A stretch of 36,922 bases of DNA from Paracoccaceae bacterium (GTDB taxonomy: Bacteria; Pseudomonadota; Alphaproteobacteria; Rhodobacterales; Rhodobacteraceae). Both the position numbers and the translations under genes were made by a program. The notes under the pieces are model-generated. The model was not told the DNA's origin. It saw only the letters and a list, made by a program, of their open reading frames with translations, and made no database searches. Shown piece after piece: positions 1 to 6,265 of the stretch. The DNA lies in contig JASJAR010000031.1 of the NCBI GenBank assembly GCA_030066905.1, forward strand, positions 1 to 36,922. Direction: 5' to 3'. Each line of letters opens with the position of its first letter. Positions within the stretch are counted from its first letter, which is position 1.

Positions 1-141
1 GAGATGGTGATGCCGGGCGACAATGTGGGCTTCACGGTGGAGCTCATCGCGCCCATCGCGATGGAAGACGGGTTGCGCTTTGCGATCCGCGAAGGCGGCC
101 GCACGGTGGGTGCAGGCGTCGTGTCGAAGATCATCGAGTGA
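1..141 (+). CDS. tuf: Elongation factor Tu, C-terminal end (partial)
   Basis: The window opens inside this gene. The last 46 residues are readable and match the C-terminal beta-barrel (domain 3) of EF-Tu, including [18 protein letters not shown] and the ending [22 protein letters not shown]-Tu is the GTPase that delivers aminoacyl-tRNA to the ribosome. The GTPase domain lies upstream of the window. No rpsJ and no tRNA-Trp/secE follows within the sequence seen, so which of the usual two tuf copies this is cannot be decided from this side. An inverted pair of REP-like palindromes and then a terminator follow the stop codon. Confidence 0.97.
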   Translation, partial: EMVMPGDNVGFTVELIAPIAMEDGLRFAIREGGRTVGAGVVSKIIE

Positions 142-147
142 TGATGT

Positions 148-200
148 GGCGGGCTGAAGCCCGCCCTACCGCGAGCCCGTAGGGCGGGGTTCACCCCGCC
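148..200. repeat. Inverted pair of REP-like palindromes after tuf
   Basis: Two 22-bp palindromes face each other. 148-169 read on the minus strand and 179-200 on the plus strand both start GTAGGGCGGG, have a short T-C-A-containing loop, and close with CCCGCC. They are separated by 9 bp. A GTAG head followed by an imperfect hairpin, arranged as an inverted pair, is the layout of REP/BIME elements. Related single copies occur at 30926-30948 and 31362-31384. The location between a stop codon and its terminator is typical for such elements. Confidence 0.7.
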
Positions 201-220
201 AACAAGAAACAAGTTCGACG

Positions 221-252
221 TGGGCGGTCTTTCGGGCCGCCCATTTCTTTTC
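221..252 (+). terminator. Rho-independent terminator of tuf
   Basis: A 7-bp stem (TGGGCGG 221-227 with CCGCCCA 237-243) encloses a 9-nt loop and is followed by TTTCTTTTTT-like sequence up to 252. It lies 80 bp after the tuf stop, beyond the REP pair. Confidence 0.75.
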
Positions 253-564
253 CGAATGCCCCCTGGGGCGCCCCGCGCACATCATTTTCAATTCCTGTTT
301 CAGAGCCCGCCCGGGCCTCGCGGCTCACCGACCCTGCCGTGAGGCGTGACTGCATTCGCAACGATTGCCGCTGCCACGCGCCCGCCCCGTGTCGCTGCCG
401 GCTCAATTCAACGGCACATTCCGGTGATTTCCCGTCACCCGATCCGTGATTTGAGATAGCGGCCGACGGCGGTGCAAAGCGGCGCTGCCGGTTGCAGTTC
501 CGCGCCGGCAAATCGCCTCGGGGCCGGTGCGACGACCCCCGGGCAGACCCAGAAAGGAAGTCAG

Positions 565-828
565 ATGAAAAGGTTCTTTATGATGGCCACCGTGGCCGCC
601 ATCGGTCTCGCAGGCGCAGCCTCTGCGATGACCGAGGATGAAATGCGCCAACTCCCGGCCTCGCAGCTCGAGCTGATGGCGATGTGGACGCTCGACAAAT
701 ACGGGTTCGACGTGGACACCGCCGAGCTTACGCGCACCCAATGGGTCGCCGTATCGGCGGCCGACAACGACAGCGAACGGACCCGCTCGGAGGTTCGCGC
801 GGCGATCCAGTCGGTTCTGAAGAACTGA
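565..828 (+). CDS. Small secreted protein, first and most divergent member of a tandem triplet
   Basis: An 87-residue protein I do not recognise by family. The start ATG at 565 has GGAAG 4-9 nt upstream; longer in-frame extensions lack both a ribosome site and a signal peptide. Residues 1-20 form a Sec-type signal peptide (MKRFFMMATVAAIGLAGAAS, cleavage likely after ASA). The C-terminal half shares a core with the two genes that follow: YGF-x-VD, then LTRTQWVA and AADNDSERTR, then a short EV-x-x-x-I-x-SVL helix. There are no cysteines and no membrane segment after the signal. It is probably a small soluble periplasmic or exported protein. A strong terminator follows, so it is likely transcribed separately from its two paralogues. 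Function unknown. Confidence 0.85.
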   Translation: MKRFFMMATVAAIGLAGAASAMTEDEMRQLPASQLELMAMWTLDKYGFDVDTAELTRTQWVAVSAADNDSERTRSEVRAAIQSVLKN

Positions 829-877
829 CCCGCCGCCGAAGATCCGGGAGCCACCCGGGCCCTAAGCCAAGCCCCCC

Positions 878-904
878 GGGCCGCCCATTCGGGCGGCCCT
901 TTTC
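878..904 (+). terminator. Terminator after the first small secreted gene
   Basis: A perfect 9-bp stem, GGGCCGCCC (878-886) with GGGCGGCCC (891-899), has the loop ATTC and is followed by TTTTC. It lies 49 bp after the stop codon at 828. Confidence 0.85.
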
Positions 905-1293
905 GTCGCCAGCCACCCACTGCGCCGACCCCGAACCGCCACCCTCATTCGCCCCAAGGCCCCGGTATCCCGTCGCACACCGCGATGTGCGGATTTGTTG
1001 GCCCCGCGTCAGCCGGTCGCAGTTCCGTGAGGCCCCGCGCACGCGTGACGGATGTAACGACACAACCCCCTTGTTTTTCGGGTCCTCGCTGGCGCTGGGT
1101 GTGTAACACCCTCATTTCAAGCCCAAATTCCCGTGAGGCATCGCGAGATTTCCGTGAATTGTCCCGCCGCCGTTCGCTCCCCAATTCGAGGTCATCGGGA
1201 CGCAAACCCGACCACATCAACCCCCGGGGCGACAGTCCCAAACACCCAAAGAGGGACGACTGTCCCACCCGATACGAAAGAAAGGAACTCCAC
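905..1293 (+). other. Long non-coding leader between the first and second small secreted genes
   Basis: About 390 bp without a supported gene. It holds two copies of CCGTGAGGC (1025-1033 and 1131-1139), also present once upstream of the first gene at 337-345, and a related TTCCGTGA near 1150-1157. A small hairpin, GGGTGT-GTA-ACACCC, lies around 1096-1111. The gene at 1294 has a purine-rich ribosome site (AAAGGAA) just before it. This region probably contains the promoter and an untranslated leader, but I cannot place a -10/-35 with confidence. Confidence 0.4.
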
Positions 1294-1527
1294 ATGAAAC
1301 TCTTCGCTCTTGCCGCCGCCGCCACCGTCGCTCTGGCCACCACCGCCTCCGCCATGGCGCCCTCGCAGATCACGATCGAAGCGCAGAAGACGCTCAACGA
1401 ATACGGCTTCTCGGTCGACGCCGGTTCGCTGACCCGCACGCAGATCGTTGCGATCAACGCCGCCGACAACGACAGCGAGCGCAGCCGCGTTGAGGTCCAG
1501 TCCCTGATCGGCTCGGTCCTCAAGTAA
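1294..1527 (+). CDS. Small secreted protein, second member of the tandem triplet
   Basis: A 77-residue protein of unknown function. The ATG at 1294 follows AAAGGAACTCCAC, a good ribosome site. Residues 1-20 are a signal peptide rich in Ala and Val (MKLFALAAAATVALATTASA). The mature part is about 57 residues: APSQ, then LNEYGFSVD, LTRTQIVAINAADNDSERSR and VEVQSLIGSVLK. It is very close to the next gene at both protein and DNA level; the first 47 nt of the two reading frames are identical. This points to recent duplication or gene conversion. It lacks cysteine, metal-binding clusters and further membrane segments. Confidence 0.88.
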   Translation: MKLFALAAAATVALATTASAMAPSQITIEAQKTLNEYGFSVDAGSLTRTQIVAINAADNDSERSRVEVQSLIGSVLK

Positions 1528-1535
1528 GCCTCCCA

Positions 1536-1572
1536 GCTCCGCGCCGGACGGCCACACCCGGCGGCGCGGAGC
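1536..1572 (+). other. Intercistronic hairpin between small secreted genes 2 and 3
   Basis: An 11-bp perfect stem, GCTCCGCGCCG (1536-1546) with CGGCGCGGAGC (1562-1572), has a 15-nt loop. No T-run follows, so a simple intrinsic terminator is unlikely. It may stabilise or partly attenuate the transcript between the two genes; this role is inferred. Confidence 0.6.
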
Positions 1573-1612
1573 CCTCCGAAACCACAACAAACCCCATGAA
1601 AGGATACACGTC

Positions 1613-1849
1613 ATGAAACTCTTCGCTCTTGCCGCCGCCGCCACCGTCGCTCTGGCCACTGCCGCCTCCGCCATGGCGCCCTCGCAGGTCGCCGTCGAAG
1701 CTCAGAACACGCTCAACGAATACGGCTTCAACGTCGATGCCGACACGCTCTCCCGCTCGCAGTGGGTCGCGATCAACGCCGCCGACAACGACAGCGAGCG
1801 CAGCCGGGTCGAGGTCCAGTCCCTGATCGCCTCGGCGCTCCGGAACTAA
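1613..1849 (+). CDS. Small secreted protein, third member of the tandem triplet
   Basis: A 78-residue protein, paralogue of the gene at 1294. The ATG at 1613 follows AAAGGATACACGTC. Residues 1-20 are a signal peptide that differs from gene 2 in one residue. The mature part reads APSQVAVEAQNTLNEYGF, then a VD, LSRSQWVAINAADNDSERSR and VEVQSLIASALRN. The most conserved block across all three paralogues is the acidic AADNDSER segment and the flanking amphipathic helices. A terminator follows at 1882. Genes 2 and 3 probably share a transcript, spaced by 85 bp with a hairpin. No function can be assigned from sequence. Confidence 0.88.
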   Translation: MKLFALAAAATVALATAASAMAPSQVAVEAQNTLNEYGFNVDADTLSRSQWVAINAADNDSERSRVEVQSLIASALRN

Positions 1850-1881
1850 GCCCCCCCGCACCCTTCAGGGTGCAAAATGAG

Positions 1882-1913
1882 CCGCCCCCGGGTCCTCCTC
1901 CCGGGGGCGGTTT
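1882..1913 (+). terminator. Terminator closing the small secreted gene cluster
   Basis: An 11-bp stem (CCGCCCCCGGG 1882-1892 with CCCGGGGGCGG 1900-1910) is followed by TTT. A smaller hairpin, GCACCC-TTCA-GGGTGC, sits just upstream at about 1858-1873. Confidence 0.8.
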
Positions 1914-2066
1914 GCGTTCGCCGCCTCGGGCACGACCGGCGCATTGCCGCGAACACCGGGGGCGGCCGACATGCCCCCGGTTCAGGCAGCGACCCGCGGC
2001 GGACCACTTGCGGCGGGCCACGGGGAGGCGTAGGCGGTAGGGACCGCAAACCAGGAACCAAAGCCC

Positions 2067-2924
2067 ATGCTCGCCGACGACCCCACGACGCTTGTCTCGA
2101 CCGACTGGCTCGCGGCGCATCTCGGCGACCCCGATCTCAGGGTGCTCGACGGCAGCTTCTATCTGCCCGAGGCCGGGCGGGACGCGCGGGCCGAATACGA
2201 GGCCGGCCACATCCCGGGCGCGCGGTTCTTCGATATCGATGAAATCGCCGATACCTCCCGGGCGATGCCGCATATGGCGCCGCCGCCGGAGAAGTTCATC
2301 TCCCGGATGCGGGCGATGGGCGTCGGCGACGGCCATCAGGTGGTGGTCTATGACGGGGCGGGTTTGTTCTCGGCCGCCCGGGTCTGGTGGACCTTCCGGC
2401 TGATGGGAAAGACGGATGTCGCGGTGCTCGACGGCGGCTTGCCGAAATGGCTGGCCGAGGAACGGCCGGTCGACGACATGCCGCCCGCGATGCGGGACCG
2501 GCACATCACCGTGCAGCGCCAGGCCGGGCTGGTGCGCGACGTCACCCAGGTGGCTGCTGCCTCGAAGCTCGGCGACCACGAGATCGTCGATGCGCGCTCG
2601 CCGTCGCGGTTCCGTGGCGACGAGCCGGAACCGCGCCCGGGGCTCAGGTCGGGGCATATTCCGGGGTCGAAGAACGTTCACTACGCGACGCTTCTGAATG
2701 CCGACGGCACGATGAAGGACGACGCCGGGCTCCGCGCTGCGTTCGAAGGTGCCGGGGTCGATCTTGCCAAACCGGCCATCACCACCTGCGGTTCGGGGGT
2801 GACGGCTGCGATTGTGTTCCTCGCCCTGACGCGCCTCGGGAAGGCCGACCTGTCGCTCTACGACGGGTCCTGGGCGGAATGGGGAAGCTACCCCGACCTC
2901 AAAGTCGCCACTGGAGACGAATGA
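2067..2924 (+). CDS. sseA: 3-mercaptopyruvate/thiosulfate sulfurtransferase
   Basis: A 285-residue cytoplasmic rhodanese-family enzyme with two rhodanese domains. The N-terminal domain is inactive (about 8-135) and the C-terminal one catalytic (about 165-280). The active-site loop is CGSGVTA with the sulfur-accepting cysteine at residue 241. This loop is typical of 3-mercaptopyruvate sulfurtransferases rather than thiosulfate-preferring rhodaneses (CRKG type). Other family signatures are the GHIPGA motif near 48 and its second copy GHIPGS near 196. It takes sulfur from 3-mercaptopyruvate to form a protein persulfide, releasing pyruvate. Its stop overlaps the start of the aminotransferase downstream (ATGA at 2921), so the two are translationally coupled and probably act in one pathway. 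Confidence 0.93.
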   Translation: MLADDPTTLVSTDWLAAHLGDPDLRVLDGSFYLPEAGRDARAEYEAGHIPGARFFDIDEIADTSRAMPHMAPPPEKFISRMRAMGVGDGHQVVVYDGAGLFSAARVWWTFRLMGKTDVAVLDGGLPKWLAEERPVDDMPPAMRDRHITVQRQAGLVRDVTQVAAASKLGDHEIVDARSPSRFRGDEPEPRPGLRSGHIPGSKNVHYATLLNADGTMKDDAGLRAAFEGAGVDLAKPAITTCGSGVTAAIVFLALTRLGKADLSLYDGSWAEWGSYPDLKVATGDE

Positions 2925-4105
2925 TGTTCGAACGCCTTGCCGATCAGCCGCCCGACAAGATCATCGCCCTCGGTCAGGCCTACCGTGCCGACCCACGGCC
3001 CGAGAAGATCGACCTCGGGGTCGGCGTCTACAAGAATGCCGACGGGGTCACGCCGATCATGCGGGCGGTGAAGGCGGCCGAAACCCGGCTTCTCGCCGAA
3101 GAGACGACGAAGAGCTACACCGGCATGCTCGGCGAGCCGGCCTTTCGCGACGCTCTGGCCGATCTGATCCTCGGCCCGGGCGCCCATGGCGACCGGCGGG
3201 CGACGGCGGCGACGCCGGGCGGGACCGGAGCGGTGCGTCAGGGGTTCGAACTCGTCATGATGGCGCGTCCCGGGGCGAGGGTCTGGGTGTCGGACCCGAC
3301 CTGGCCGAACCACAGCTCGATCCTGAAGCATCTGAAAATCGAGACGAAGACCTACCGGTACTTCGACGCGGCCACCCGGGGTGTCGATTTCGACGGTATG
3401 ATGGCGGACCTCGCCAGCATCGGGCCGGATGACGTGGTGCTGCTGCACGGCTGCTGCCACAACCCCACCGGTGCCAATCTCGATGCCGCTCAGTGGCAGG
3501 CCGTGACCGCGCATCTGGCAAAGACCGGTGCCCTGCCCTTCATCGACATCGCCTATCAGGGCTTCGGCGACGGGCTCGAGGAAGATGCCGCCGGGCTCAG
3601 GCATCTCGTGGCCGGCGTGCCCGAGGCGATCATCGCCGCGTCGTGTTCGAAGAATTTCGGCATCTACCGCGAGCGCACCGGCCTCCTTCTGGCCCTGGGC
3701 GATGCGGCGGGCCGCGACCGGTTGCAATCGAACCTCTTCTACCTCAACCGGCAGAATTATTCATTCCCGCCGGACCACGGGGCGCGGCTCGTGCAGATGA
3801 TCCTCACCGACGACGCGCTCCGCGCGGACTGGGCGGCGGAACTCGAGGCCGTGCGGAGCGGCATGCTGGACCTGCGCCAGGCGCTCGCGGACGAACTCCG
3901 GCAGCGGACGAACTCCGACCGGTTCGATTTTCTCGCCCACCATCGGGGCATGTTTTCCCGGCTTGGGGCGACGCCGGAGCAGGTCGAGACCCTGCGGCGG
4001 GATTACGCGATCTACATGGTCGCCGACAGCCGGATGAACATCGCGGGGCTCAATGCGAAGACCGTACCCGTTCTCGCGGACGCCATAGCCACCGTAGGTG
4101 TCTGA
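2921..4105 (+). CDS. Class I aspartate/aromatic amino acid aminotransferase
   Basis: A 394-residue PLP-dependent fold-type I aminotransferase of the AspC/TyrB group. The N-terminus carries the family motif PRPEKIDLGVGVYK (about 25-38). CCHNPTG (178-184) is the cofactor/substrate motif. The PLP Schiff-base lysine is K244 in SCSKNFGIYRERTG. The C-terminal region contains the substrate arginine region RMNIAG. Length matches the family. Start is ATG 2921 or the adjacent ATG 2924; both overlap the sseA stop. It transfers amino groups between aspartate, aromatic or related amino acids and 2-oxoglutarate. Coupling to sseA suggests that cysteine may also be a substrate, giving 3-mercaptopyruvate. I cannot tell aspartate from aromatic preference by eye. 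Confidence 0.92.
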   Translation: MMFERLADQPPDKIIALGQAYRADPRPEKIDLGVGVYKNADGVTPIMRAVKAAETRLLAEETTKSYTGMLGEPAFRDALADLILGPGAHGDRRATAATPGGTGAVRQGFELVMMARPGARVWVSDPTWPNHSSILKHLKIETKTYRYFDAATRGVDFDGMMADLASIGPDDVVLLHGCCHNPTGANLDAAQWQAVTAHLAKTGALPFIDIAYQGFGDGLEEDAAGLRHLVAGVPEAIIAASCSKNFGIYRERTGLLLALGDAAGRDRLQSNLFYLNRQNYSFPPDHGARLVQMILTDDALRADWAAELEAVRSGMLDLRQALADELRQRTNSDRFDFLAHHRGMFSRLGATPEQVETLRRDYAIYMVADSRMNIAGLNAKTVPVLADAIATVGV

Positions 4106-4126
4106 CGACCGGTCTTCGGATTTTTT

Positions 4127-4194
4127 GAGTATTTTTGGAACAAAGAAGACCCTGGGGGCGCTCTCCAGGGTCCTTCTTTGTTCTGAAAATACTC
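4127..4194. terminator. Large inverted repeat/terminator after the aminotransferase gene
   Basis: Arms of about 29-30 bp (4127-4155 and 4165-4194) pair almost completely, with a single-base bulge and a few mismatches, around a 9-nt loop. The left arm begins GAGTATTTTTGGAACAAAG and the right arm ends with CTTTGTTCTGAAAATACTC. It lies 22 bp after the aminotransferase stop. Its right side runs into GCCGGAGGC, which relates it to the structured repeats at 18778 and 34791. It likely ends transcription of the sseA operon, possibly in both directions. Confidence 0.7.
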
Positions 4195-4231
4195 CCGCCG
4201 GAGGCATGGGCCGTCAGGCGCATTCTGCCAC

Positions 4232-4260
4232 AAAAAAGCCCGGGCGCGAACGCCCGGGCC
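4232..4260 (-). terminator. Rho-independent terminator of glnK-amtB
   Basis: Read on the minus strand, a 9-bp GC stem (4251-4259 with 4238-4246) is followed by TTTTTT (4237-4232). It lies 30 bp after the amtB stop. Confidence 0.9.
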
Positions 4261-4289
4261 AGGTTGCCAATGGCCAACTGGAAGGGAGA

Positions 4290-5621
4290 TCAGCCTTTGG
4301 AAAAGTCTGGGTAGGCTTCCATGCCGAGTTCCGACACGTCGAGGCCGACGTCTTGCGCTTCATCGTCCGCCCGGATGCCCATGACGGCCTTGAGGATGAA
4401 CCACACAACGAGGCTGGCGACGAAGGTGAAGACACCGTAGGCGATGATGCCGGTGATCTGCATGCCCCAGGTGGCTTCGCCATGATACCCACCCGTCAGT
4501 GCGACGGCGAGGGTGCCCCAGATACCCGCAAAGAGGTGTACCGGAATGGCGCCGACCACATCGTCGATCTTCATCTTGTCGAGCATCGGCACGGTGAAGA
4601 CCACGATCACGCCACCGATCCCGCCGATGATGAGCGACAAAAACAGCGACGGTGCCAGCGGTTCGGCCGTGATCGACACGAGACCAGCAAGCGCGCCGTT
4701 CAGCACCATCGTGAGGTCGACCTTGCCGTAGAGCACCTGGGTGAGGATCAGTGCTGCCACAGCGCCCGAAGCCGCCGCCATGTTGGTGTTGGCAAAGATC
4801 CGGCTGACGTCGGTGATGTCGCCCACGGTGCCAGCGGCAAGCTGCGAGCCGCCGTTGAAGCCGAACCAGCCGAGCCAGAGGATGAACGTCCCCAGTGTCG
4901 CCAAGGCGAGGTTCGAGCCCGGCATCGGGTTGACCTTGCCGTCGGGCCCGTACTTGCCCTTCCGCGCCCCGAGCACGATCGCACCGGCCAGAGCGGCCCA
5001 ACCGCCTACGGAGTGCACGATGGTCGAGCCGGCGAAGTCGGAGAAACCGGCTTCGGAAAGCCAGCCGCCGCCCCACTGCCAGGAGCCCGAGATCGGGTAA
5101 AGAATGCCGGTGAGGATGACGACGAAGATCAGGAACGGCCAGAGCTTGATGCGCTCGGCGAGCACGCCCGAGACAATCGACGCCGTGGCGGCGACGAACA
5201 TCAGCTGGAAGAAGAAGTCCGAGCCGACCGACGCATAGTCGAGGGCCGCGTCTTCGGCGCCGAGACCGACCGGTTCGAGAACCGTAGGTACGAAATTCGG
5301 CGCGAAGTAGCCGTTGAACTCGCCCGGATACATCAGGTTGAAGCCGATCAGCCAGTACATGATCGAGGCGATCGAGAAGAGCGCGATGTTCTTTGTGAGC
5401 TGCATCGTGACGTTCTTCGACCGCACGAGGCCGGCTTCGAGCATCGCAAAGCCCGCCGCCATCCAGAACACGAGGAAGCCGCCCACAAGGAACAGCAAGG
5501 TTGTCATGATGTAGGGGCCGATCTCGTCGAACCCGGGCGCTGCGTCCTGCGCAACAGCCATCGCCGGGGTCAGGGCGGCGACCCCGAGCAGACCGGCAAA
5601 AAGGCGCGTTTTGAGTGTCAT
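4290..5621 (-). CDS. amtB: Ammonium transporter AmtB
   Basis: A 443-residue inner-membrane Amt/MEP/Rh channel. It begins with a cleavable signal peptide (residues 1-25, ending AMAVAQ), then about 11 membrane segments. The twin pore histidines are visible in GSTIVHSVGGW and in PVHLFAGIWGT. The conserved FFFQLMF and GWFGFNGGS blocks are also present. It conducts ammonium/ammonia into the cell. It lies 26 bp downstream of glnK on the same strand, the standard glnK-amtB operon, in which trimeric GlnK plugs AmtB when nitrogen is plentiful. The C-terminal tail ends YPDFSKG after a DVGLDVSELGMEAY segment; this conserved tail contacts GlnK in studied systems. A strong terminator follows. Confidence 0.97.
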   Translation of the reverse strand: MTLKTRLFAGLLGVAALTPAMAVAQDAAPGFDEIGPYIMTTLLFLVGGFLVFWMAAGFAMLEAGLVRSKNVTMQLTKNIALFSIASIMYWLIGFNLMYPGEFNGYFAPNFVPTVLEPVGLGAEDAALDYASVGSDFFFQLMFVAATASIVSGVLAERIKLWPFLIFVVILTGILYPISGSWQWGGGWLSEAGFSDFAGSTIVHSVGGWAALAGAIVLGARKGKYGPDGKVNPMPGSNLALATLGTFILWLGWFGFNGGSQLAAGTVGDITDVSRIFANTNMAAASGAVAALILTQVLYGKVDLTMVLNGALAGLVSITAEPLAPSLFLSLIIGGIGGVIVVFTVPMLDKMKIDDVVGAIPVHLFAGIWGTLAVALTGGYHGEATWGMQITGIIAYGVFTFVASLVVWFILKAVMGIRADDEAQDVGLDVSELGMEAYPDFSKG

Positions 5622-5647
5622 ATGTCCGTTTTCCCTCTTCGCGACGC

Positions 5648-5986
5648 TCAGATCGCGTCTTCGTTGGTCTCGCCGGTGCGGACGCGCACGGCGCTTTGCA
5701 CATCGAGAACAAAGATCTTGCCGTCGCCGATCTTGTCGGTCTTGGCGGTGGTGGCGATGGTTTCGACGACCTGGTCGACCATGGCGGCCGCCACGACGAT
5801 CTCGAGCTTCACCTTCGGAACGAAATTCACCGCATATTCAGCGCCGCGGTAGATTTCGGTGTGACCCGACTGCGACCCGAAGCCCTTGATTTCAGTTACC
5901 ATCATGCCGCGCACGCCGATGGAGGTCAGCGCTTCGCGGACCTCCTCGAGCTTGAACGGCTTGATTGCTGCAATGATGAGTTTCAC
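5648..5986 (-). CDS. glnK: Nitrogen regulatory PII protein GlnK
   Basis: A 112-residue cytoplasmic PII signal protein. I choose the GTG at 5986 rather than the ATG two codons upstream (5992). The sequence AAGGGG is then 6 nt before the start, instead of touching it. The protein becomes MKLIIAAIKPFKLEEV, exactly the canonical PII length. With this start the T-loop uridylylation tyrosine falls at residue 51 (GHTEIYRGAEY). The nucleotide-binding KIGDGKIFVLDV is at about 85-97. PII senses ATP/ADP and 2-oxoglutarate and is uridylylated by GlnD. Adjacency to amtB identifies it as the GlnK-type paralogue. It is divergent from the penicillin-binding protein gene, with about 280 bp of upstream DNA. 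Confidence 0.95.
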   Translation of the reverse strand: MKLIIAAIKPFKLEEVREALTSIGVRGMMVTEIKGFGSQSGHTEIYRGAEYAVNFVPKVKLEIVVAAAMVDQVVETIATTAKTDKIGDGKIFVLDVQSAVRVRTGETNEDAI

Positions 5987-6108
5987 TTGCATCCCCTTCG
6001 TTGCGCGAGTCAGGCGGCGCCCCCCGCATCTGTGGGCAGACATGGAGCCCGCGGGCGGGCTTAGCTCAAGGCGTGGGGTCCGGCCCGATGGGGCGAGTCG
6101 TGCCGGAG

Positions 6109-6127
6109 TTGCACAATTTTTGCACAA
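6109..6127. promoter_or_regulatory. Direct repeat TTGCACAA x2 upstream of glnK
   Basis: TTGCACAA occurs at 6109-6116 and again at 6120-6127, an 11-bp period that puts both on one face of the helix. It lies about 120-140 bp upstream of the glnK start in the divergent gap. TGCAC half-sites recall NtrC-type sites (TGCACC-N5-GGTGCA), but the two are in direct, not inverted, order. A regulator-binding function is inferred. Confidence 0.35.
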
Positions 6128-6265
6128 CTTGGTATCTTTGCTGAAGTTTTAGGCGAATTAGAAACCGGTGCCGTTACCAGTTCTTTACCTTCGCCGTCTC
6201 CACAATCACCTTGCGCGCGGCTATCTTCGGCAAAAGAGCAGAGCTGAGCGAGGCTCAGAATCACA

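Noticed and set aside
148..200. tRNA or attenuator after tuf
   Set aside because: The hairpins form REP-like palindromes and no cloverleaf or T-loop consensus is present.
4098..5852. Long open frame on the plus strand opposite amtB and glnK
   Set aside because: It mirrors the codon structure of clear amtB and glnK genes, has low-complexity charged sequence, and lacks a ribosome site. The membrane protein on the minus strand is certain.
6070..6110. Sigma-54 promoter upstream of glnK
   Set aside because: The minus strand has CGGCACGACTCGCC, which has part of the -24 element but no matching TTGC at -12. NtrC in Rhodobacter can work without sigma-54, so I do not call it.
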